DNA of 64,000 nt from Herbaspirillum sp. SJZ107 (lineage in GTDB: Bacteria > Pseudomonadota > Gammaproteobacteria > Burkholderiales > Burkholderiaceae_D). Of this stretch, positions 41,907-50,771 are shown one piece after another. The notes under the pieces were generated by a model that did not search any database, was not told where the DNA came from, and saw only the letters and a list, made by a program, of their open reading frames with translations. The stretch's first letter is position 1. The number at the start of each line of letters is the position of its first letter. A program made the translations under genes and the position numbers. The DNA lies in assembly GCF_006715485.1 (NCBI RefSeq), contig NZ_VFNH01000005.1, positions 248,001 through 312,000 of the forward strand. The letters run 5' to 3'.

Positions 41907-42608
41907 TTATTCGTAAGTGCGCGAACCGAAGATCGCGCTGCCGACGCGCACGATGGTCGAGCCTTCCAGCACCGCCGCGCGCAGGTCGCCCGACATGCCC
42001 ATCGACAGTGTGTCGATGAAGATGCCGGCGTCGATGACCTGCTGGGCCAGCGCGCGCAGCTGCGCAAATGGGGCGCGCTGCAATTCCGGGTCGTCTTCCG
42101 GCTCGGGAATCGCCATCAGGCCGCGCAGGCGCAGGTTGGGCAGCTGGGAAACCTCGCGCGCCAGCGCCAGCAGTTCGGATGGATGGGCGCCGCTCTTGGT
42201 CGCTTCGCCGCTGATGTTCACCTGCAGGCAGATGTTCAGCAGGCCACGCTCGGCCGGCCGCTGCTCGGACAGGCGCTGGGCGATCTTCAGGCGCTCGACC
42301 GTGTGCACCCAGTCGAAATGGGTCGCGATCGGGCGCGTTTTGTTGGACTGGATCGGCCCGATGAAATGCCATTCCAGGGGCGTATCCGGTCGCGCTTTTG
42401 CGACAGCGGCGATTTTATCGACGCCTTCCTGCAAATAATTTTCGCCGAAGGCACGCTGGCCGGCATCGACCGCTTCCAGCACCGCTTCAGGGGGAAACGT
42501 CTTGGAAACGGCCAGCAGCTGGACGGTGGAACGGGGCCGCGCGGCGGCCTGGCAGGCAGTCTGGATTGTCGCTTCGACAGCTTGCAAGTTCCCGGCGATT
42601 GTGGACAT
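41907..42608 (-). CDS. YggS/PLPBP family pyridoxal-phosphate homeostasis protein
   Basis: 233 residues. The lysine that binds PLP is in LLAVSKTFPPEAV (about Lys36), and the family signature is the stretch WHFIGPIQSNKTRPIATHFDWVHT region near residues 80-105, with LSMGMSGDLRAAV close to the end. YggS proteins control free PLP and amino acid balance and have no firm enzymatic activity. It is divergent from pilT across a 75-base control region. Confidence 0.93.
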   Translation of the reverse strand: MSTIAGNLQAVEATIQTACQAAARPRSTVQLLAVSKTFPPEAVLEAVDAGQRAFGENYLQEGVDKIAAVAKARPDTPLEWHFIGPIQSNKTRPIATHFDWVHTVERLKIAQRLSEQRPAERGLLNICLQVNISGEATKSGAHPSELLALAREVSQLPNLRLRGLMAIPEPEDDPELQRAPFAQLRALAQQVIDAGIFIDTLSMGMSGDLRAAVLEGSTIVRVGSAIFGSRTYE

Positions 42609-42683
42609 AATGGTTTTCTATAGGAAATATTTTTCTACGCCGCAACAACCCGGAATGGGTCTTTCGCAGCACAGGGATTATAA

Positions 42684-43727
42684 ATGGACATCTCGGAATT
42701 ACTCGCCTTCTCGGTAAAGAACAAAGCCTCGGACTTGCACCTGTCGGCCGGCCTGCCGCCGATGATCCGCGTGCACGGCGACGTGCGCCGCATCAACCTG
42801 CCGCCGCTCGAGCACAAGGACGTGCACGGCATGATCTATGACATCATGAACGACGGCCAGCGCAAGCAGTACGAGGAAGTGCTGGAGTGCGACTTCTCGT
42901 TCGCGATCCCGGGCCTGGCGCGTTTCCGCGTCAACGCCTTCAACCAGGAACGCGGCGCCTCGGCCGTGATGCGGACGATTCCCTCCAAGATCCTGACGCT
43001 GGAAGAGCTGAACGCGCCGAAGATCTTTGCCGAACTGGCGATGAAGCCGCGCGGCCTGGTGCTGGTGACGGGGCCGACCGGCTCCGGCAAGTCGACCACG
43101 CTGGCGGCGATGGTGAATCACCTCAACGAAAACGAGTACGGCCACATCCTGACGATCGAAGACCCGATCGAGTTCGTGCACGATTCCAAGAAGTGCCTGA
43201 TCAACCAGCGCGAAGTCGGCCCGCACACCCTCTCCTTCAACAACGCGCTGCGTTCGGCGCTGCGCGAAGACCCGGACGCGATCCTGGTCGGCGAATTGCG
43301 CGACCTCGAGACCATCCGCCTGGCGCTGTCGGCCGCCGAGACCGGCCACCTGGTGTTCGGCACCCTGCACACCTCGTCGGCCGCCAAGACCATCGACCGT
43401 ATCGTCGACGTGTTCCCGGCCGAAGAAAAGGAGATGGTGCGCGCGATGCTGTCGGAATCGCTGCAGGCCGTGATCTCGCAGACCCTGCTGAAGACCAAGG
43501 ACGGCAGCGGGCGCGTGGCCGCCCACGAGATCATGATCGGCACCCCGGCGATCCGCAACCTGATCCGCGAAGCCAAGATCGCGCAGATGTATTCGGCGAT
43601 CCAGACCGGCTCCAGCGTCGGCATGCAGACCCTGGACCAGAACCTGACCGACCTGGTGCGCCGTAACGTGATCTCGTCCGCGGCCGCGCGCTCGGCCGCA
43701 AAGATCCCCGAAAACTTCCCAGGTTAA
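42684..43727 (+). CDS. pilT: Type IV pilus retraction ATPase PilT
   Basis: 347 residues, standard PilT length. Walker A GPTGSGKST, Asp box IEDPIEFVHD, Walker B ILVGELRDLETIRLAL and His box TGHLVFGTLHTSSAAK are intact, and the PilT-specific C-terminal motif AIRNLIREAKIAQMYSAIQTG is present. The hexameric ATPase disassembles pili for twitching motility, DNA uptake and surface sensing. It precedes pilU by 12 bases. Confidence 0.96.
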   Translation: MDISELLAFSVKNKASDLHLSAGLPPMIRVHGDVRRINLPPLEHKDVHGMIYDIMNDGQRKQYEEVLECDFSFAIPGLARFRVNAFNQERGASAVMRTIPSKILTLEELNAPKIFAELAMKPRGLVLVTGPTGSGKSTTLAAMVNHLNENEYGHILTIEDPIEFVHDSKKCLINQREVGPHTLSFNNALRSALREDPDAILVGELRDLETIRLALSAAETGHLVFGTLHTSSAAKTIDRIVDVFPAEEKEMVRAMLSESLQAVISQTLLKTKDGSGRVAAHEIMIGTPAIRNLIREAKIAQMYSAIQTGSSVGMQTLDQNLTDLVRRNVISSAAARSAAKIPENFPG

Positions 43728-43739
43728 TCGAGGAATACG

Positions 43740-44876
43740 ATGGAACGCGACCAGGCCTCCAAATTCATGTTCGACCTGCTGCGCCTGATGGTCAGCAAGG
43801 GCGGCTCCGACTTGTTCATTACCTCGGGCTTCCCGCCGGCGATCAAGATCGACGGCAAGATGACGCCGGTGTCGAGCCAGGCGCTCAGCGGCGGCCACAC
43901 GGCCGACCTGGCGCGCGCCATCATGAACGACAAGCAGGCTGCCGGGTTCGAGCTCTCGAAAGAAGCCAACTTCGCGATCAGCCCGGGCGACCTCGGACGC
44001 TTCCGCGTCTCGGCCTTCATGCAGATGGGCTGCGTCGGCATGGTGCTGCGCGTGATCACGACCACCATCCCGAAGTTCGAAGACCTGCAGCTGCCCGAGG
44101 TGCTGAAGGACGTGATCATGACCAAGCGCGGCCTGGTGATCATGGTCGGCGCCACCGGCTCCGGCAAATCGACCTCGCTGGCGGCGATGGTCGGCTACCG
44201 CAACGAGAACAGCTACGGCCACATCATCACGATCGAAGACCCGGTCGAATTCGTCCACCCGCACAAGAACTGCGTGATAACGCAGCGCGAAGTCGGCGTC
44301 GACACCGACAGCTTCGAAGCCGCGCTGAAGAACTCCCTGCGCCAGGCGCCGGACGTGATCCAGATCGGCGAGATCCGCGACCGCGAAACGATGGAACACG
44401 CGATCGCCTTTGCCGAAACCGGCCACCTGTGCCTGGCCACGCTACACGCCAACAGCAGCAACCAGGCGCTCGACCGCATCATCAACTTCTTCCCCGAGGA
44501 ACGCCGCCAGCAGTTATTGATGGACCTGTCGCTGAACCTGAAGGGCCTGATTTCGCAGCGCCTGGTCCCGAAGAAGGAAACCAAGGGCCGCGTGGTGGCA
44601 ATGGAAATCCTGCTCAACTCCCCGCTCATCTCCGACCTGATCTTCAAGGGCGACGTCCACGAGATCAAGGAGATCATGAAGAAGTCGCGCGAGCTGGGCA
44701 TGCAGACCTTCGATCAGGCGCTGTTCGACCTGTACGAGCTTGACAAGATTTCGTATGAAGATGCGCTGCGCAATGCGGATTCGGTGAACGATCTGCGCCT
44801 GAACATCAAGCTCAACAGCAAGCACGCGAAAAACCGCGATTTCTCGGCCGGGACCGAGAGCCTGGGCCTCGTCTGA
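43740..44876 (+). CDS. pilU: PilT-dependent retraction ATPase PilU
   Basis: 378 residues. Walker A GATGSGKST, IEDPVEFVHP, IGEIRDRETMEHAI and TGHLCLATLHANSSN are intact, while the C-terminal part has LLNSPLISDLIFKGDVHEIKEIM in place of PilT's AIRNLIRE, which marks PilU. PilU works with PilT to give retraction under load. It is co-transcribed with pilT. The sequence at 34828-36021 is a closely related extra copy. Confidence 0.95.
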   Translation: MERDQASKFMFDLLRLMVSKGGSDLFITSGFPPAIKIDGKMTPVSSQALSGGHTADLARAIMNDKQAAGFELSKEANFAISPGDLGRFRVSAFMQMGCVGMVLRVITTTIPKFEDLQLPEVLKDVIMTKRGLVIMVGATGSGKSTSLAAMVGYRNENSYGHIITIEDPVEFVHPHKNCVITQREVGVDTDSFEAALKNSLRQAPDVIQIGEIRDRETMEHAIAFAETGHLCLATLHANSSNQALDRIINFFPEERRQQLLMDLSLNLKGLISQRLVPKKETKGRVVAMEILLNSPLISDLIFKGDVHEIKEIMKKSRELGMQTFDQALFDLYELDKISYEDALRNADSVNDLRLNIKLNSKHAKNRDFSAGTESLGLV

Positions 44877-44966
44877 GGCAAACGCTGCGCGACGGTGGGC
44901 AGGCATCCCGCCCTGCTTTGCCGTACACTCTTGCATTCGTATTAATACAGGATGCAGGAGACACCC

Positions 44967-45455
44967 ATGAACGTTTACGACTTCCAGGCCACCGCCCTCG
45001 ACGGCAAGCCGGTCGACCTCGCGCAATACCGCGGCAAGGTGCTGCTCATCGTGAACACCGCCAGCAAATGCGGCTTCACGCCGCAGTACCAGGGACTGGA
45101 AACCCTGTACCGCGAACTGCATGCACGCGGCCACGGCTTCGCCGTGCTGGGCTTTCCCTGCGACCAGTTCGGCCACCAGGAACCGGGCACGGAAGCGGAG
45201 ATCGGCGCCTTCTGCGAACAGAACTACGGCGTCACCTTCCCGATGTTCGCCAAGGTCGAAGTCAACGGCGACAATGCGCATCCGCTGTGGAAGCATTTGA
45301 AGGGCGAGGCGCCCGGCGTGCTGGGGACCGAAGCGATCAAGTGGAACTTCACCAAGTTCCTGGTCGGCCCCGACGGCAAGGTGGTGCACCGCTACGCACC
45401 CCAGACCAAGCCCGAGGACATCGCCGACGAGATCGAGCAGGTATTACAGCAATAA
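44967..45455 (+). CDS. Glutathione peroxidase (thiol peroxidase type)
   Basis: 162 residues from ATG 44967 with AGGAGA eight bases before; the upstream in-frame ATG at 44952 overlaps this site. The catalytic Cys is in VNTASKCGFTPQYQGL, Gln/Trp partners are in FPCDQFGHQEPG and IKWNFTKFLV. The protein reduces hydroperoxides with thioredoxin or glutathione in the cytoplasm. It is convergent with the small phosphatase gene. Confidence 0.93.
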   Translation: MNVYDFQATALDGKPVDLAQYRGKVLLIVNTASKCGFTPQYQGLETLYRELHARGHGFAVLGFPCDQFGHQEPGTEAEIGAFCEQNYGVTFPMFAKVEVNGDNAHPLWKHLKGEAPGVLGTEAIKWNFTKFLVGPDGKVVHRYAPQTKPEDIADEIEQVLQQ

Positions 45456-45465
45456 GCGGTAGCGC

Positions 45466-45789
45466 CTAGCGCAGGAACGGCCCCGCCTTGGCTTGCAGCA
45501 GCCGCACCAGCTCCGGCTGCATGTAATCGTAATCGTCCGGAATATCCAGGCAGATCACGCGCTTGCCGTTCAGGTGGTGCCTGAACTTTTTCGACAGCAG
45601 GTTGCGGTGCCGCTTTTCCATCACGAAGATCATCGTCGCCCAGGCGATCTGCTCGGGCGACAGCGGCACGTCGGCATCGTTGCCCAGGCCGGCGGAGTCG
45701 GTCTCGACGTCCGGCCAGGTCGAGAACACCTGCTCCGCGGTCGGGCTGCGCAGGCGGTTCTGGGTGCAGATGAAGAGTACGCGTTTCAT
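45466..45789 (-). CDS. Small protein-tyrosine-phosphatase-like protein
   Basis: 107 residues from ATG 45789. The P-loop CTQNRLRS near residues 8-15 satisfies C-X5-R-S, as in low-molecular-weight phosphatases. The late stretch LDIPDDYDYMQPEL may hold the acid (Asp) of the family. It is shorter than classic enzymes (about 150), but a group of Proteobacteria proteins of about 108 residues is known with this build. Substrates are unknown. It overlaps no neighbour and is followed, in the same direction, by nothing obvious. Confidence 0.8.
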   Translation of the reverse strand: MKRVLFICTQNRLRSPTAEQVFSTWPDVETDSAGLGNDADVPLSPEQIAWATMIFVMEKRHRNLLSKKFRHHLNGKRVICLDIPDDYDYMQPELVRLLQAKAGPFLR

Positions 45790-45808
45790 GGAAGTCGTCC
45801 TTGCAGGT

Positions 45809-46822
45809 TCAGCGTTGCTCGAACCAGCGCATGATGCCATCGTATTCCTTCTGCACGTCCGGGAACGGCTGTCCCTGCGCCTGCAGGCTGTGGTTGGCGC
45901 CCGGCACGCGGCGGAAAGTCACGTCCCTGCCCTGCGCGCGCAACTGGGCGTACATCGCTTCGGTCGACAGGATCGGCACGCTGTCGTCCTGCATCCCGCT
46001 GGCGAGGTAGATGCGGGCCTTGGCGTGCGACAGGTTGTCGCTCGAGGACTGGGCGAAGAAGCTGCTCCAGCGCAGGTAGGTGTGGCCCCAGGCGAATTTG
46101 GCGGTGCTGGCCGGATCGGCCTTGATGTCGCTGACGGTGGCATCGAGTTCCTGCAGGCGGCGCAGCTTTTCCGCGTCGGCGGCGTCCGCGCGGTAGATAT
46201 TGACAGCGAAGTCGAACATCTGCGTCGGCCCGCTGCCGCCCACCAGGGCCACGTCGGTCACCTCGGGCAGCGCGCGTGCCAGGCCGGCCGCCATGGTCGC
46301 GCCTTCGGAGATGCCGATCACGAGCACGCGCCGGGCATCGACATACGGCAGCGTCGCCGCATGGTGCACCGCCTGCACCAGCGTGGCAAGCCAGCGGTCG
46401 TACGAAAAGTGATCGTTGAAGGCCTTGGGGCAGTCCAGCGCGCCGCCCTGCTGCCCTTGGAGCGGCGCTTCCGGCTGATACGGCTTGTCGACCGCCATCA
46501 CCGCGTAGCGCCCCTGCTGCGCCAGCGGGACCCAGGAAAAGATGGTCGATGCACGGTTGGGCGTGCCGAGACCGATGAAAGGCGGGATGCAGCCCGATCC
46601 CTGGACATACAGCACCAGCGGCGCGCGCTGCGCCGGGCGCGAAATGACGTAGCGGATGTCGGGCGCGCCGTCGCGCTGCAGGGTGAAGCGCGCGCCCTGG
46701 GTCTTGCCGAAGTCGATGGCCTCTTCGCGCGCTGCCGGGGCGGCGCAGGCGCCGCCGCAGACCACGGCCAGGACCAGGGCGGCGATGCCTGTCATCGTAC
46801 GGCGCTGCGTGGTGCTTGGCAT
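45809..46822 (-). CDS. Secreted alpha/beta-hydrolase-like protein
   Basis: About 337 residues from ATG 46822; starts at 46861 and 46795 are also possible. A signal peptide (TGIAALVLAVVCGGACAAP) is followed by a hydrolase core: VLYVQGSGCIPPF near residue 70, nucleophile region VLVIGISEGATMAAGLA with Ser in GISEG, and late His in VPGANHSLQAQGQPF. The order is that of dienelactone or prolyl-peptidase-like hydrolases. The substrate is unknown. It stands next to the GH97 glycosidase on the same strand but with 48 bases from its stop and a separate start. Confidence 0.75.
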   Translation of the reverse strand: MPSTTQRRTMTGIAALVLAVVCGGACAAPAAREEAIDFGKTQGARFTLQRDGAPDIRYVISRPAQRAPLVLYVQGSGCIPPFIGLGTPNRASTIFSWVPLAQQGRYAVMAVDKPYQPEAPLQGQQGGALDCPKAFNDHFSYDRWLATLVQAVHHAATLPYVDARRVLVIGISEGATMAAGLARALPEVTDVALVGGSGPTQMFDFAVNIYRADAADAEKLRRLQELDATVSDIKADPASTAKFAWGHTYLRWSSFFAQSSSDNLSHAKARIYLASGMQDDSVPILSTEAMYAQLRAQGRDVTFRRVPGANHSLQAQGQPFPDVQKEYDGIMRWFEQR

Positions 46823-46909
46823 GCTTGCTTTCGTGTTCGTGGAAGCCTTCGATAGTGCCATGGAATGGTGCTATCGAAGCTATCGAAAACTCACTGCTCT
46901 CAACACAGC

Positions 46910-48964
46910 TTACTTCTGCGGCGAGAACCGGATCGCCTGTCCGCCACCCGGCGCCAGCCTGACCTGCAGCGCATCCTTGGCCGTCACGGTCTTCTTCTCG
47001 ATGACGAGGTCGAAGCGGTGCGCGTTGCGGTAGTCGGCCGCATCGCCGTCGCGGTAGATCTCGGCGACGTACTGCTTGCCCGGATCCAGGAACGCCAGCG
47101 GCACCGAGACGGTGCGCGCCTGGCCGTCGGTCACCGCTCCCAGGTACCAGTCGTCCGACTTGCGGTCCTTGCGCGCGATGGTCACGTACTCGCCCACCGC
47201 GCCGTTCAGCACACGCGTGTCGGCCCAGTCGGTCGGCACGTCGCGGATGAACTTGAAGGCGGCCGGGTACTTGGCGTAGTTTTCCGGGATGTCGGCCGCC
47301 ATCGCGATCGGCGAATAGATCACGACGAAGTTGGCCAGCTGCTTGGCCTGGGTCGAGTTGAACACCTTGTTGTCGGCGCCGACCAGGCTCAGGACGCCCG
47401 GCGTGTAATCCATCGGGCCGCTCAGCATGCGCGTGAACACCAGCTTGACTTCGTGGTCGACCGGGTTCACCGGGTTGCCCCAGGCGTTGTACTCGACGCC
47501 GCGCGCGCCTTCGCGCGACAGCCAGTTCGGGTAGGTGCGGCGCAGGCCGGTGTCCTTGACCGGCTCGTGGGTGTCGACGGCGATCCTGTAGCGCGCGGCT
47601 TCCGTCACGGCTTTCACGAAGTGGCGCACGCCTTCCTGGGAATCGTAGTTCCCGTAGTGGATGCCGCCGCCCGCACTCGGGAACTGCATGGTGCCCGCTT
47701 CGTGCACGTAGCCCGACTTGACGCTGTCCACGCCCAGCTGCGCATACAGCTTGTACGCCGCATCCATCTGCTTTTCGTAGGCCGCGACGTTGCCGCCGGT
47801 CTCGTGGTGGCCGATCAGGCGCACGCCCTTCTGCTGGGCGTATTTCGACAGGGCCGGCAGGTCGAAGTCGGGGTAAGCCTGGGTGAAGCTGAAGTCGGCG
47901 CCGCCATGGCCCCAGTCGCTTTCCCAGCCCTTGTTCCAGCCTTCGACCAGCACGCCGCGGAAGCCGTTCTGGGCGGCGAAATCGATGTAGCGCTCCGTAT
48001 TCGCGGTGGTCGCCCCATGCTTCGGTCCCGCGTTCCAGGTGGTCTGCTGCAGGTGCATGCCCCACCACACGCCGACGAACTTGGACGGCTTCACCCACGA
48101 CACGTCGCCCAGCTTGTTCGGCTCGTTCAGGTTCAGTTCCAGGTCCGACATGTACAGGCCGGCCGCATCGTCGGCGATGCGCATCGTGCGCCACGGGGTC
48201 GTGAACGGGCCCTTGCGCACCACGCTCGGGCCGGTGGCCGACGGCGCCAGCTGGGCGCGCAGCTTCTGGCCTTCGACCTTGCGGATCCACATCGAGGCGT
48301 AATCGACCAGCGCGGCTTCGTGAAAGGCGATGTGGGTGCCGTCCTCCAGGCGCACGGTCAGCGGGCTGTTGGCGGTGCCGATCTCCTTCAGGGGCGCCTT
48401 TTGCACCAGCTCTTCCAGGCCGGGCAGCTCGCCGGCCGGGATCCACCAGGCGGTGGCCGGCTGGGCCACCGCGAATTCGGTCAGCTCGTCGGTGATGGCG
48501 ACGTCGCGGCCATCCGGTTGCGCCGGGAATTCGTAGCGGAAGCCGACGCCGTCGTCGTAGATGCGGAAGACGATGCTCAAGCCGCGCTTGAGGCGCTTGC
48601 TCTGCTCGGCCGTGTCCTGCGCAACCTCGACGCGCAGTTCGCGGTAATGGTTGCGCACATAGCGGCGCTCGCCCCATGGCTGCTCCCAGGTGTCGTCATG
48701 GTCGCTGACGCCCTTGTTCACCAGCTTGAAATTGCCGTCCAGCTTGGGGGCGTTGGCCAGGTTGAAACCCAGGCGCGACAGGCCGATGACCTCCTTGCCC
48801 TTGCGTTTGACGTCATACGCCAGCTTGCCCATCGGGTCGATCTGCACCTCGACGCTCAGCACATTGCCGGGCGAGGCGGCCGTTGCCACGATTTGCTGGG
48901 CCCAGGCGGGCATGGCGATGTAACTTGAAAACATTGCCGCAGCGGCAATCAGGCGTAAACGCAT
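46910..48964 (-). CDS. Glycoside hydrolase family 97 protein (alpha-glucosidase-like)
   Basis: 684 residues with a signal peptide (about 1-22), so it is periplasmic or exported. The N-terminal beta-sandwich domain (about 25-270) and the (beta/alpha)8 barrel match GH97 (SusB-like) length. In the barrel, LIGHHETGGNVAAYEKQMD and GVDSVKSGYVHEAG are conserved. The Gly after KSGYV, instead of the Asp nucleophile of retaining members, suggests the inverting SusB-type mechanism. It should hydrolyse alpha-glucosides. No susC/susD-like outer membrane genes are next to it. Confidence 0.9.
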   Translation of the reverse strand: MRLRLIAAAAMFSSYIAMPAWAQQIVATAASPGNVLSVEVQIDPMGKLAYDVKRKGKEVIGLSRLGFNLANAPKLDGNFKLVNKGVSDHDDTWEQPWGERRYVRNHYRELRVEVAQDTAEQSKRLKRGLSIVFRIYDDGVGFRYEFPAQPDGRDVAITDELTEFAVAQPATAWWIPAGELPGLEELVQKAPLKEIGTANSPLTVRLEDGTHIAFHEAALVDYASMWIRKVEGQKLRAQLAPSATGPSVVRKGPFTTPWRTMRIADDAAGLYMSDLELNLNEPNKLGDVSWVKPSKFVGVWWGMHLQQTTWNAGPKHGATTANTERYIDFAAQNGFRGVLVEGWNKGWESDWGHGGADFSFTQAYPDFDLPALSKYAQQKGVRLIGHHETGGNVAAYEKQMDAAYKLYAQLGVDSVKSGYVHEAGTMQFPSAGGGIHYGNYDSQEGVRHFVKAVTEAARYRIAVDTHEPVKDTGLRRTYPNWLSREGARGVEYNAWGNPVNPVDHEVKLVFTRMLSGPMDYTPGVLSLVGADNKVFNSTQAKQLANFVVIYSPIAMAADIPENYAKYPAAFKFIRDVPTDWADTRVLNGAVGEYVTIARKDRKSDDWYLGAVTDGQARTVSVPLAFLDPGKQYVAEIYRDGDAADYRNAHRFDLVIEKKTVTAKDALQVRLAPGGGQAIRFSPQK

Positions 48965-49067
48965 CGGTGTCCCCTATAGCGCCGGAAGTCATGGCAATCC
49001 AGCATGATGAAAGAGATGTAATATTACTACAGCTGAGTGTGCTGCCGATGCGTAATCCGATGAAAAA

Positions 49068-49754
49068 TCAGCCGACGTTCAAGCCCATCGCGCGTACCAG
49101 TTCGGCCGCCTGGCGCGGCGAGATTGTGGCTCCCGCAAACAGCTTGGCGTTCGACAGTTTCAGGCCACCGAGATCGGCTTCGCGCAGGTCGGCCTGCTCG
49201 AAGCGCGCGTCCTTGATGTGGGCGTCGCGCAGGCTGCCGCCTTCGAACACGGCGTCGCGGAAGTCGCAGCCGGCCAGGTCGGCCTCCGAAAAATCCAGGC
49301 CGTTCAGCCTGGCCTTGCGGAAGGACATGCGGCGCAGGTCGGCGCCGACCAGCAGGCAATCCTCGAAGCTCAGGCCGAGCTGGCCGACTTCCTCGAAGCG
49401 GGCACCGGTCAGCTTGCAGCCGCGGAAGGTGGCGGACGCCAGCTTGGTGCGGCGCCAGCTCGCATTGTTCAGGTCGCAGCCTTCGAAGCGCGCGTCGACC
49501 AGGTCGCTCGACTCGAAATCGGCATGGCCGCCGCGGCAGCGCTGCCAGCGCGTGCGCGCCAGGTTGGCGGCATAAAAGGACGCCCCGGCCACTGCGCAAT
49601 GCTGGAACACGCACTCCTGCAGGTTCAGGCGCGACAGGTCGGCGCCTTCCAGGTCGCAGGCGTCGAACACCAATAAGGCGTCATCCGCCAGCAGCTGTTC
49701 GATGCGGTCGCGGGTAATGGTGTCGTTCGAGAGGGTGACGGTCGGGCGGGGCAT
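49068..49754 (-). CDS. Pentapeptide-repeat protein
   Basis: 228 residues from ATG 49754. After about 35 residues the chain is an almost continuous series of A(D/N)LXX-type repeats (DLEGADLSRLNLQECVFQHC, LVDARFEGCDLNNASWR, ADLREADLGGLKLSNAKL), giving a quadrilateral beta-helix. Such proteins range from gyrase-protecting DNA mimics to unknown roles. It has no signal peptide. An in-frame ATG further up at 49874 falls in the divergent control region. No quinolone-resistance function can be claimed from sequence. Confidence 0.85.
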   Translation of the reverse strand: MPRPTVTLSNDTITRDRIEQLLADDALLVFDACDLEGADLSRLNLQECVFQHCAVAGASFYAANLARTRWQRCRGGHADFESSDLVDARFEGCDLNNASWRRTKLASATFRGCKLTGARFEEVGQLGLSFEDCLLVGADLRRMSFRKARLNGLDFSEADLAGCDFRDAVFEGGSLRDAHIKDARFEQADLREADLGGLKLSNAKLFAGATISPRQAAELVRAMGLNVG

Positions 49755-49912
49755 GGTACGGAATGGCTGAAATCGGAAGGCCACAGCATACACGGCCAGT
49801 GCGAAAGGAATGCGCCAATCGTCCGGACTTTCAGGCAAGTCCGCCCCTGCCCCGCTCCCTAGAATGTGCTTCATCCGCTGCCCGACCGGGCGGCTTACCC
49901 AAGGAGAAGCAC

Positions 49913-50746
49913 ATGAGTCAAGTCTGGTTCATCACCGGCGCCGGCCGCGGTATCGGCGCCCACACCGTCAAGGCGGCGCTGCAGGCCGGCCACCGCGTCG
50001 TCGCCACTGCGCGCAGCCTCGAACAGCTGCGCAGCGCCCACGCCGACGCGCCGCAGGAGCGCCTGGCGCTGGCCGCGCTGGACCTCACCAATCCGGCCCA
50101 GATCGACGCCGCGGTGGGGGTCGCGCTCGAGCGTTTCGGCCGCATCGACGTGCTGGTCAACAATGCCGGCTACGGCCTGCTCGGGAACTTCGAGGAAGTG
50201 CAGGAAGAGGCGATCGAACGCCAGTTCGCCACCAACGTGTTCGGCCTGATGCACGTGATGCGCGCCGTGCTGCCGGTGATGCGGCGCCAGCGCAGCGGCC
50301 GCGTGTTCAACCTGTCGTCGATCGGCGGCCTGATCGGCTTCCAGGGCGCGTCGGTGTACTGCGCCAGCAAGTTCGCGGTGGAGGGCCTGTCGGCATCGAT
50401 CGCGATGGAGGTCGAGCGCTTCGGCATCACGGTCACCGTGGTCGAGCCGGGCTTCTTCCGCACCGACTTCCTCGAGCCGACCTCGGTCAGCTATGCCGCC
50501 GCGACCATCGGCGACTATGCGGACGGCGACGCCAAGGATATCTACGGGGCCTACAATGGCCGCCAGCTGGGCGATCCGGCCCGCCTGGGGACCGTGCTGG
50601 TGGAACTGGCCGCGATGCCGTCGCCGCCGAAGCAGTTCCTGGCCGGCAGCGACGCCGTCGGCATGGCCACCGGGTCGCTGCAGGGCCGCCTGGACGAGAT
50701 CCGCGCCTTCGAGGCGCTGTCCAAATCGACCGACCACGCGGCCTGA
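49913..50746 (+). CDS. Short-chain dehydrogenase/reductase
   Basis: 277 residues from ATG 49913 with AAGGAG eight bases before it. The cofactor motif is WFITGAGRGIGAHTVKAAL, followed by VNNAGYG, and the active-site pair is SVYCASKFAV (Tyr and Lys, with Ser in NLSSIGG). The sequence after the active site, VEPGFFRTDFL, is typical for classic oxidoreductases using NADP. The substrate is not known. The AraC gene 25 bases downstream is in the same direction and may regulate it. Confidence 0.9.
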   Translation: MSQVWFITGAGRGIGAHTVKAALQAGHRVVATARSLEQLRSAHADAPQERLALAALDLTNPAQIDAAVGVALERFGRIDVLVNNAGYGLLGNFEEVQEEAIERQFATNVFGLMHVMRAVLPVMRRQRSGRVFNLSSIGGLIGFQGASVYCASKFAVEGLSASIAMEVERFGITVTVVEPGFFRTDFLEPTSVSYAAATIGDYADGDAKDIYGAYNGRQLGDPARLGTVLVELAAMPSPPKQFLAGSDAVGMATGSLQGRLDEIRAFEALSKSTDHAA

Positions 50747-50771
50747 GTAGGCAAGTGATGAAAGAGGCGTT

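Noticed and set aside
45786..48677. Very long minus-strand frame overlapping the hydrolase and GH97 genes in another frame
   Set aside because: Shadow frame of two real minus-strand genes; Arg/Pro/Gly-rich and without domains.
46865..48928. Long open frame on the plus strand opposite the GH97 gene
   Set aside because: Composition is rich in Arg, His, Gln and Val as expected for antisense of GC-rich codons; the minus-strand gene has all the family motifs.
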